From a virus: a stretch of DNA of 34,606 nucleotides. Of this stretch, positions 1-6,189 are shown piece after piece. The stretch covers positions 403 to 35,008 of IMG/VR virus record IMGVR_UViG_3300002514_000112. One strand, given 5' to 3'. Position 1 is the first letter of the stretch. Every line of letters begins with the position of its first letter. The position numbers were made by a program, and so were the translations under genes. Below the pieces are notes generated by a model. That model ran no database searches and was not told where the DNA came from. It was given only the letters and a program-made list of their open reading frames with translations.

Positions 1-1122
1 GCGGAAGATAACATTAATAATACCTTCTACGATCTCTTTTGCTTTTTCAATCTTTGTTTTTTCTTCTAATGGAGCAGCAGTAACAGTCGGTTCTGCTTTT
101 GGTTTGGCTTTTTTTGGTGGTTTAAAACTTCGATCGTCCGCTTTTGTAAACATTTCCTGTACGCTAGCAGATGCTTTTGCCGATCTTGTTTTTAATTTAA
201 CCTTCACTCTATCTGACGCGTAATATGTTTTAGGATCTCCGCTTGAGTCTACAGCGGCCCACTCACACGTGACTGGATTACCGTAATTTGTATCACCACT
301 TCCCGTTTCTTTGAAACTAACAGTCTTATCTGCGCGGAGGGCTCGTACACCGTCAAACAACGTAAGGCTATCTAGGTCGATTGCCCTTGCCATAAAAGAT
401 CTTGCTTTTTTATCATATGCTTGAGCTAATGCATTTAGAATTCCCTTCAGATCTATTAATAATTTATTAGTTTCACTTTGATGGGCTGGAATTATCGTGG
501 GTATAACAAAAGAGCTAGCATGGTGGTGATTTTCATCATTCAACATATCAAACATGTTGAGTATAAGACCGGTAGTCAGATCTGTAGATGTTAACATTTT
601 TCCTTTTTTCTTGCTATGAATCGAAACTGTTGACGAATTTCCCTCTCCTTGTTCGAATATATAAAAATCGCAATTTTGTAAACTATTGTGCGCGTAGCTT
701 ATAATGATGCCGATTGCGCGGGTAACATATGTCATTGCCTCTGAAATTATTTTTATGTGTTTTATCGCGTGGCTAGTTAACCCGTGTGTGTTTCCGGCCT
801 TTCTATACGTTTGGTTCTTAGAAAAACCTAAATAATACTTCGCGGACAGATCACCGGTTAATACCCTGCGGCCACGTATGTCCTTCTCGGCGCGGACGTG
901 TGTATTTGGATAGTCTTCGTCTCCGATCGGGTTACTAAATGTTTCGTTAACTATTTTAAGTTTCCCGCCATATTCTTTGAGGCCGTGCTCTTTTGTATCT
1001 AAGCCAAATTCTTGTTCTTCGAATTCAGATTCCTCTTCGGGTTCATCTGGAATATGAGTTTCCGCCTCGGAATCTTTTTCCAAAACTTCTAAAACCAACT
1101 TTTTTAACAATTCTCTATTCAT
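1..1122 (-). CDS. Hypothetical protein, 3'-truncated by window edge
   Basis: An open frame of 374 codons runs from ATG at 1122 to the first base of the window without a stop, so the C-terminus is missing. The start is supported by GGGAGA (1129-1134) six bases upstream and by the TAATG overlap with the primase stop, which suggests translational coupling. Visible parts are a short N-terminal helix rich in Leu, Lys and Glu (1-16), a strongly acidic stretch (17-38), a central region with HGLTSHAIKH (113-122) and a hydrophobic helix, a triple His (199-201), and a basic Lys/Pro/Ala-rich linker (330-350) leading to the cut end. I do not recognise the family. Its place beside primase and resolvase hints at a DNA-metabolism or regulatory role rather than a structural one, but that is only context. 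Confidence 0.85.
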   Translation of the reverse strand, partial: MNRELLKKLVLEVLEKDSEAETHIPDEPEEESEFEEQEFGLDTKEHGLKEYGGKLKIVNETFSNPIGDEDYPNTHVRAEKDIRGRRVLTGDLSAKYYLGFSKNQTYRKAGNTHGLTSHAIKHIKIISEAMTYVTRAIGIIISYAHNSLQNCDFYIFEQGEGNSSTVSIHSKKKGKMLTSTDLTTGLILNMFDMLNDENHHHASSFVIPTIIPAHQSETNKLLIDLKGILNALAQAYDKKARSFMARAIDLDSLTLFDGVRALRADKTVSFKETGSGDTNYGNPVTCEWAAVDSSGDPKTYYASDRVKVKLKTRSAKASASVQEMFTKADDRSFKPPKKAKPKAEPTVTAAPLEEKTKIEKAKEIVEGIINVIFR

Positions 1123-2075
1123 TATATGTCTCCCAAAGCACGATGAACTTTATACTCTAAATAGTCTTCAGACACAATGGGTTGGGCATTTTTCTTTAAT
1201 TTTTCAAACTGTTTTTTTGTAATACTGCCAATATCCTCAATACCGCTAGTATCAATATTATAAACTTCTAATTCATATTTAAGGCATAAATCAATTAGTT
1301 TTTCTCGTTTTGTTTGTGCGTTGTCGTCCAGCGCTAAATACAATACCGGGTCATTAGATAAAATTGTTTGAAACACCACAGATTCCTCTCTAACAGTCGA
1401 GCCCAAAAGAGGTAGGGCATTACCCGCCACTAGTGCATCAAAGACCCCCTCGACCACTACAACGTCTTTGTTCCAGTCTAAAAATAGCTCATTAAACACC
1501 AAGTCCTTAGATAACGGAGGGTTCGTGTATTTTTCGCCATTTGTAAACGTACGGGCAACAAAATAGTTGCAATAACCTTCCATATCAAATGACGGAATTA
1601 TAATTCTATCATGATATCTACCGGTGTTACAAAACCCAATTTTCCATTGCAAAACATCTTCATATGTCAAACCACGGCGTCGTAAATAAGCCATGGCTGG
1701 TTTGGCAAATAAAGGTATTTTCTTCGAAGTTAGTGTTCGAAATTCATCAGGAAGTTTAATTCGTTGAGGTATTTCAAAAACCGGGTTGTCTTTGAAAAGG
1801 TCATCTAGTGACGAAGCTGAATACTCTTCAAAATTGGTTAACTCGTCCCACTTAACTAAGTGCTGAATTTCTCCAAATCGTTTAATGAGTCTACGAACCG
1901 ATTTCCCATGGTAATCACAAATCCAACATTTAAATGCGTTCTTTTCTATATTGACGCTTAATTTTGGTTTGTGGTGATCACAGTCGGGCATGGGACAACC
2001 AAATAGATATTCTTCTCCCACCCTACGCGAATGACCGAGCACTCTACGCAATATGTCATGTTTTTCAGCTAACAC
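1122..2075 (-). CDS. DNA primase (CHC2-type zinc ribbon plus Toprim), T4 gp61-like
   Basis: Primase would synthesise RNA primers for lagging-strand replication at the phage fork, working with a replicative helicase encoded elsewhere. The N-terminus has a zinc-ribbon pattern: Cys27 and Cys32, His34/35, then Cys50 and Cys53 in FKCWICDYHG. The middle part contains LRRRGLTYEDVLQWKIGF (131-148), typical of the primase catalytic core. A Toprim domain follows, with the metal-binding Glu209 in VVVVEGVFDAL and the acidic pair Asp250-Asp251 in YLALDDN. No helicase domain is present, so this is a stand-alone primase, as in T4-like phages. The start is GTG at 2075, directly after the stop of the upstream gene; no strong ribosome binding site is visible, so coupling is likely. 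The stop overlaps the next ATG (TAATG). Confidence 0.87.
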   Translation of the reverse strand: MLAEKHDILRRVLGHSRRVGEEYLFGCPMPDCDHHKPKLSVNIEKNAFKCWICDYHGKSVRRLIKRFGEIQHLVKWDELTNFEEYSASSLDDLFKDNPVFEIPQRIKLPDEFRTLTSKKIPLFAKPAMAYLRRRGLTYEDVLQWKIGFCNTGRYHDRIIIPSFDMEGYCNYFVARTFTNGEKYTNPPLSKDLVFNELFLDWNKDVVVVEGVFDALVAGNALPLLGSTVREESVVFQTILSNDPVLYLALDDNAQTKREKLIDLCLKYELEVYNIDTSGIEDIGSITKKQFEKLKKNAQPIVSEDYLEYKVHRALGDI

Positions 2076-2321
2076 TTATTTAAACAGTTTGTTCTTTGAA
2101 GTGATATAAATTCGCGAAAGTAAGTCTTTCTTAAGTTTTAAAAGTCTACCAAATTTTACAGGATCACGGGAATCGATTAAATGACCCGTTGGCTTACGAA
2201 TTTCGCCATCAATTACTTGGTCACTAAAATCATAAAATTTTGATTTGGTTGATTTGGTTGGGGGTTTGGCAATTGCGCCAAAGGATAGTGCTAACACCAG
2301 CACTACTAATAATTTTCGCAT
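2076..2321 (-). CDS. Small secreted protein, CglF-like (gliding-motility-associated family of deltaproteobacteria) candidate
   Basis: An 81-aa protein with a clear Sec signal peptide: MRK, a hydrophobic core (4-14), then a small-residue cleavage site AIA|K at 18/19. There is no lipobox Cys. The mature protein (about 63 aa) has a short basic, Thr/Ser-rich start and then FYDFSDQVIDGEIRKPTG (29-46), LIDSRDPVKFGRLLKLKKDL (48-67). From memory this matches small periplasmic or outer-membrane proteins beside TonB/ExbB-like and gliding-motility genes in Myxococcota and related bacteria, which share the pattern FD-D-VI-GEL-RPDG...R...KF-LLK-R. The start is well supported by AGGAGT (2327-2332) five bases upstream. 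It sits between resolvase and primase, an odd place for an envelope protein, and may be an acquired cargo gene. Being a real gene is near certain; the family call is moderate. Confidence 0.72.
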   Translation of the reverse strand: MRKLLVVLVLALSFGAIAKPPTKSTKSKFYDFSDQVIDGEIRKPTGHLIDSRDPVKFGRLLKLKKDLLSRIYITSKNKLFK

Positions 2322-2326
2322 GTGGT

Positions 2327-2332
2327 ACTCCT
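2327..2332 (-). promoter_or_regulatory. Ribosome binding site of the secreted-protein gene
   Basis: AGGAGT on the minus strand lies five bases before the ATG at 2321, within the 35-bp gap after the resolvase gene. It fixes the start and shows the small gene has its own translation signal. Just upstream, TTATTCTATATAG is AT-rich and could hold a -10-like element, but no matching -35 is evident. Confidence 0.7.
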
Positions 2333-2356
2333 ACTCGCCTATATAGAATAACACAT

Positions 2357-2917
2357 TTACTTGGATGCGTCAAGATCTTTTTTATAAGCAGCCATGGCGA
2401 CGATGATGGCGTCTGCCATATCATAGTAAATAGTTTTTGGGTTATCGAACCTAGTATATTCAACATTTAAATCTTTATAATTTTTACAGACATGTTCTAA
2501 AACCGTGTTTTTGGTTGCCCGCTTATCACGACTACGTGTGATTTTTAAAGAACAAATCTTTCTAGCAGATGCTGGGCTTAAGTATTCCGGTTCTAAACCA
2601 AAAGTGTTTCTGGCTACGTAGGACACCATTGCGTTATATTTTAACAATCTAGCCATAGTGTGGGCCGAACTCCTTTTCTTTTTGCCGGTACCACCAAAAA
2701 ATTCAAACGGTGCTTCAATACAAATTTTTGTAATTGGTGTACCATTTGCTTTAATTGTTAATAATTTGTCTTTTATAAAATCGACTTTTCTGAATATGTT
2801 GTTGTCGGGAAAATCCTTTGGTTTCATAGGCCATGCGCCGAATCTTATAACGTCGCCGTGACAGTCTACCACAGAATAGCCTACAACACTAGTACTAATG
2901 TCTAGACCTAATATCAT
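2357..2917 (-). CDS. RuvC-like Holliday junction resolvase (RNase H fold)
   Basis: Probable structure-selective endonuclease that cuts four-way junctions in recombining or replicating phage DNA before packaging, taking the role T4 gp49 fills with a different fold. At 186 aa it has the usual size for phage RuvC-like enzymes. The four acidic catalytic positions of the RuvC fold are visible: Asp6 in MILGLDISTSVVGYSVVD, Glu68 in ICIEAPFEF, and Asp166 and Asp169 in YYDMADAIIVA. The middle segment (FFGGTGKKKRSSAHTMARL) is basic, as expected for DNA contact. AAAGGAAA just upstream of ATG 2917 serves as ribosome binding site. The gene follows the last structural gene by 13 bp and begins a small replication/recombination group. 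Confidence 0.85.
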   Translation of the reverse strand: MILGLDISTSVVGYSVVDCHGDVIRFGAWPMKPKDFPDNNIFRKVDFIKDKLLTIKANGTPITKICIEAPFEFFGGTGKKKRSSAHTMARLLKYNAMVSYVARNTFGLEPEYLSPASARKICSLKITRSRDKRATKNTVLEHVCKNYKDLNVEYTRFDNPKTIYYDMADAIIVAMAAYKKDLDASK

Positions 2918-2930
2918 TTTATTTTCCTTT

Positions 2931-4103
2931 TTAAATATCTAACTTAAGTTTAAAAGTGTATTCGTCGGTGAGCTTTTTTCGTACAGGTTTTGCAGTACGT
3001 GCTATACCAATTAAGTTTTTATCTTCATCGTATATACCAATAGAACTAATAAATGTTTGGTGTTCAAAACTGGCTGAGTGTCTGGTGTATGAACTGCTGA
3101 TTGTGTTAAATACATATTTTTGTGGCTCTTGCCAAATTTGACCGGAAGATGTTAAAAAGGCTTGAACCGAGTCCCCACACGCGTCAGCAATAACCGGTGC
3201 GAAGTCTGTATATGTTGGGTTGTCTGAAAAGTTTAATTCGGCCCGGGGAGCGTGGGCTAACATCGTCAGTGTTGGCGTACGAGTTGTACCCTCAAAATCC
3301 ATTTCAAAACTTGAAGATGCGCATGTTACAGAACCAGAAATTGTAGCTCCAAACATAACCCATGTAGGAGCTTCCGAACCGTTATGATAAATCTCAGTAT
3401 GGGTTCCTTCAGATATATCCCAACTACCAGTCAATACCATAAAACCTTCAGTGTATAGTACAACTCCACCGACAGAGCCACTGTTTGTGCCTACTTGCTC
3501 AATTAATTCTCCATTTTTGTTTGCATCGTTTAAATGACCAATCAGCGAGCCGGTGACATAAAACTTAAGATTTACTGTACCCTTACGCATAGACGAACCA
3601 TAAAAAATAGAAGGTATAGATATTAAACCTAATTCTTGAGTCGCCTTTTTTCCAAAAGATCCTGAGTACAAATAGTGCTGACTTAGTTTGGCATAATAAT
3701 CAAGAGTGTTTCTAAGCGCTTGAACGTTTGCTCTATCAACATCTGTGTTATAATAGTCTTTCGAAATACTGGCTGATAACGGATATGAACCAGTAATTTC
3801 ATCACCGTATGCAAAATCTCCACGATAGCTAGCTAAAGCAACCGTTTTAAGATTAGAATGAGTGCCTTCTTTAACAGCAAAAGGATATATTAGCCCACCA
3901 TTAGGACGGTCAACATTGAATTCATATAGGTTTATATCACCCGGGTCGATCCGATTAATGTTTCCGGAATGTGGACCGGTCCGACCAGACATCACATCTT
4001 TATTATAGATTGTCTCTTGGTTATACATAAAGAAGTGACAATATGGATTGGCTTCCATCTGATTAACAAAGACTGAGTTTTCATCAAATTCGTAGAATGA
4101 CAT
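2931..4103 (-). CDS. Virion structural protein, paralogue of the next upstream gene product
   Basis: A 390-aa protein I take to be a tail or adsorption-apparatus component. Its C-terminal third matches the 344-aa neighbour encoded at 4143-5177: both share a KGTVNL/KGSVSL segment, a VVLYTEGFMVLTGS/LVFYQAGVAVFTSS strand pair, a RAELNFSDNPTY/HSEFNYSSNPTY motif, and a final block ISSIGIYDEDKNLIG...TFKLKLDI against ITTIGLYSADNELLA...TLRVRLDY. This ending is one I know from unannotated structural proteins of marine T4-like phages. The N-terminal half differs between the two, suggesting a conserved attachment or assembly domain with a variable partner-binding part. The start follows AGAGG in a 39-bp gap. 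Its exact location in the particle is unknown. Confidence 0.75.
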   Translation of the reverse strand: MSFYEFDENSVFVNQMEANPYCHFFMYNQETIYNKDVMSGRTGPHSGNINRIDPGDINLYEFNVDRPNGGLIYPFAVKEGTHSNLKTVALASYRGDFAYGDEITGSYPLSASISKDYYNTDVDRANVQALRNTLDYYAKLSQHYLYSGSFGKKATQELGLISIPSIFYGSSMRKGTVNLKFYVTGSLIGHLNDANKNGELIEQVGTNSGSVGGVVLYTEGFMVLTGSWDISEGTHTEIYHNGSEAPTWVMFGATISGSVTCASSSFEMDFEGTTRTPTLTMLAHAPRAELNFSDNPTYTDFAPVIADACGDSVQAFLTSSGQIWQEPQKYVFNTISSSYTRHSASFEHQTFISSIGIYDEDKNLIGIARTAKPVRKKLTDEYTFKLKLDI

Positions 4104-4142
4104 TAATCGCTAATAACCTCTTTTGGCCACCCAAGACAGAGT

Positions 4143-5177
4143 TTAATAGTCTAATCGAACGCGCAGTGTAAGCTCGTTTTGGGGGGTTTTTTTCAATGCT
4201 TCGGAAACTTTTGCGACTGCTAGCAATTCATTATCCGCAGAGTATAAACCAATGGTTGTAATATAACTTACCGGTTCATCGAGTGTGTTCTCTTTTACCA
4301 TAATTTTACTTGAAGTACCTGACAAATAAGTTGGGTTTGAACTATAGTTGAATTCGCTATGATTGGCTCTACAGAAATAAATTGTTGAGTTTAACTCTGT
4401 GGTATTATTAAACGAAATATCTCTAATTCTAAATCTTAGATCATCGGCAAAAACACCAATGGTTGCTTCTTGCATAACGGTTTGTGCGTCCTCACTACCT
4501 GTGCCAAAAACAGTGTCGTCGCCGCCACCGCCGAAGCCGTCTGCGGTAATAAAGAGCGAAGATGTGAAAACAGCCACACCGGCTTGATAAAATACCAACC
4601 CAGCATTGTTACCACTCGCGTCGTACATATAACCATATTCACCGGCTGCTGCATCCACGCGATAATTTGTCACAGAACCTGTGTCGGTAACAGTCAACGC
4701 ACCGTTGGGTGTAGCCACAGATGGTGCGGCACCACCGGTCATCCATGTTAATGAAACCGAGCCTTTCTTAATCTCATCTTTGACCAAAAGCCGACTAAAA
4801 TTCATGAAAAAGACACTATCCATAGTAGTACCAGCTTCGTTTGAAAATAGTTTAATCGCGCTGGTTGAATCATAACCCATCAAAACTTGAGCCATTTGAT
4901 TATAAATGTTTTCTTTTTTAGCTTGCTGGCTTGTTATGCCGGTAAAAAGAGACGAAGTAGAGTGTACTCCACATGTAATATCAAATATATGGTTTGCCGA
5001 AGAACTAAGATACGGATAATCATATACTGACTGGAACATACCATGAGTATATTCTTTAATGTTTTCTTCTGCGTACGAACCAGAAACAATAGAGCCGGTA
5101 ATCGGAATTGCTTCATGAAGAAGATTTCGCGTACGCGCTACGTCCCCGTCTAAAAATGTTTTAAAAATGCTAGCCAT
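4143..5177 (-). CDS. Virion structural protein with the same C-terminal domain as the 390-aa protein
   Basis: A 344-aa protein, start supported by AGAGGA upstream of ATG 5177. The C-terminal region carries the NPTY motif (SEFNYSSNPTYLSG) followed by YITTIGLYSADNELLAVAKV and the terminal TLRVRLDY, shared with the downstream 390-aa gene product and with structural proteins of marine T4-like phages. A Gly-rich loop (GFGGGGDDTVFGTGS) sits in the middle. No signal peptide or membrane segment is visible. Tandem placement of the two related genes points to duplication and divergence, and both would act late in tail or fibre assembly. Not assignable to a named T4 protein. Confidence 0.75.
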   Translation of the reverse strand: MASIFKTFLDGDVARTRNLLHEAIPITGSIVSGSYAEENIKEYTHGMFQSVYDYPYLSSSANHIFDITCGVHSTSSLFTGITSQQAKKENIYNQMAQVLMGYDSTSAIKLFSNEAGTTMDSVFFMNFSRLLVKDEIKKGSVSLTWMTGGAAPSVATPNGALTVTDTGSVTNYRVDAAAGEYGYMYDASGNNAGLVFYQAGVAVFTSSLFITADGFGGGGDDTVFGTGSEDAQTVMQEATIGVFADDLRFRIRDISFNNTTELNSTIYFCRANHSEFNYSSNPTYLSGTSSKIMVKENTLDEPVSYITTIGLYSADNELLAVAKVSEALKKTPQNELTLRVRLDY

Positions 5178-5191
5178 AATAATCCTCTATA

Positions 5192-6127
5192 TTATTGTTT
5201 CTTTGCGAACCGTACTGGCACGTCAATTCTATATCCAGTTGTAGCGCCCGTCACTCTAACTGTAGAATCAATGTAATCAATACTAATTGAATCAACAAAG
5301 TTAGTTGCAGAGCCGCCAAATCGACTAAACAATACTGTACTAGTAAATTGTAAGTCTGTTGAAGCTTGAATTTTAAATTCAAGTCTTGTTCCGCGTGGGC
5401 CAGTAATCGGGCCTTGGTATTTATCGGAGGTTTGTAGTTTTGAAACAAACGACCCATCAGCAGTTGATACAAAATACGTTGCAATGTTATCATCATCGAT
5501 AAACGACGGTTTTGGTAATTCTCTACCAAATGGTGACGCCAGCCGACCCAGACGATTATCCATTTCAATGATGTATTGTGTTTCTTTAAGGTCTAGGTCT
5601 AAAGGTGTTTCGGGCGCAATTTCAGTTGTAATGAGGCCTTGGTCAATTCGGACATGATTCGAACCACGAAGGGTAAATCCGTCTAACCAACCATCACTAA
5701 TACTTGCGTCAACAAAACACTCAGTAGTTGTTTTATTACATGTAACCACAAAGTAGTTTGTGGTACCATTGGTACTATTATTCCAAAAACGAGAGTCAGG
5801 CTCTGCGGTATTCAACCGCATTGCTGGCAAAAATAGAAGGTTTGTTCTTGGAATTGTAATAAGCTTTGTTTTCATCAACGATGTGTTGTTAGTAAAAGCT
5901 TCTAAAATGGGTGTTTGTAGAATTTCTAAATCATAATAGGCCGAACCACTAGTGTGTGCGCCGCCATCTGCATTATCGTTCTTAAAATTCGAATAATCGA
6001 TCTCGTCGTCGCCCAAAGCAAATTTGGCAATTTTAAAACTACCATCGCCCTTCGCCATACGAAATCTTCCGGTATCTGTTAATACCGCATCAAGTATAAT
6101 GTCTCCACTATTATCTAAAAATGCCAT
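5192..6127 (-). CDS. Virion structural protein, MAFLDNSGDI family
   Basis: A 311-aa protein whose N-terminus (MAFLDNSGDIILDAVLTD, then TGRFRMAKGDGSFKIAKFAL with GDDEIDY) is one I recognise from many unannotated T4-like marine phages as a structural protein. The N-terminal motif is partly matched by that of the 380-aa protein encoded at 12103-13245. The C-terminal end (TGYRIDVPVRF) resembles the end of the neighbouring 856-aa protein (TGRRVDVNVRF), suggesting a shared beta-strand module. The start is firmly set by AGGAGA at 6138-6143 and the gap upstream is the largest in the window (62 bp). Likely a fibre or baseplate-periphery component; the precise position is unknown. Confidence 0.8.
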   Translation of the reverse strand: MAFLDNSGDIILDAVLTDTGRFRMAKGDGSFKIAKFALGDDEIDYSNFKNDNADGGAHTSGSAYYDLEILQTPILEAFTNNTSLMKTKLITIPRTNLLFLPAMRLNTAEPDSRFWNNSTNGTTNYFVVTCNKTTTECFVDASISDGWLDGFTLRGSNHVRIDQGLITTEIAPETPLDLDLKETQYIIEMDNRLGRLASPFGRELPKPSFIDDDNIATYFVSTADGSFVSKLQTSDKYQGPITGPRGTRLEFKIQASTDLQFTSTVLFSRFGGSATNFVDSISIDYIDSTVRVTGATTGYRIDVPVRFAKKQ

Positions 6128-6189
6128 TTCTCTCTTTTCTCCTATTGTTAACTATAATTAGTACTAATTGCCTTTAATACGCCTTTAAA
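6128..6189 (-). promoter_or_regulatory. Largest intergenic gap: strong ribosome binding site, palindrome and short direct repeats
   Basis: This 62-bp gap contains AGGAGA (6138-6143) ten bases before ATG 6127, a perfect 14-bp palindrome AATTAGTACTAATT (6156-6169), and an 8-bp direct repeat GCCTTTAA (6170-6177 and 6181-6188). The palindrome has no T-run and no loop, so it is a poor rho-independent terminator; a protein-binding site or a weak promoter region is more plausible. No exact T4-type late promoter (TATAAATA) is present. Confidence 0.45.
6156..6169. repeat. 14-bp perfect palindrome
   Basis: AATTAGTACTAATT equals its own reverse complement. The flanking bases (T at 6155, G at 6170) do not extend it. 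It lies in the gap between the 856-aa and 311-aa structural genes. It may be an operator-like site, or a chance event in AT-rich DNA. Confidence 0.6.

Noticed and set aside
113-122. HGLTSHAIKH in the unknown partial protein (residues 113-122, near 757-786) as a nuclease His motif
   Set aside because: The spacing does not fit HNH, EndoU or BrnT motifs well enough, and no partner catalytic residues are visible.
4104-4142. TTGG...CCAA inverted repeat as a terminator
   Set aside because: The stem is only four pairs and no U-tract follows.
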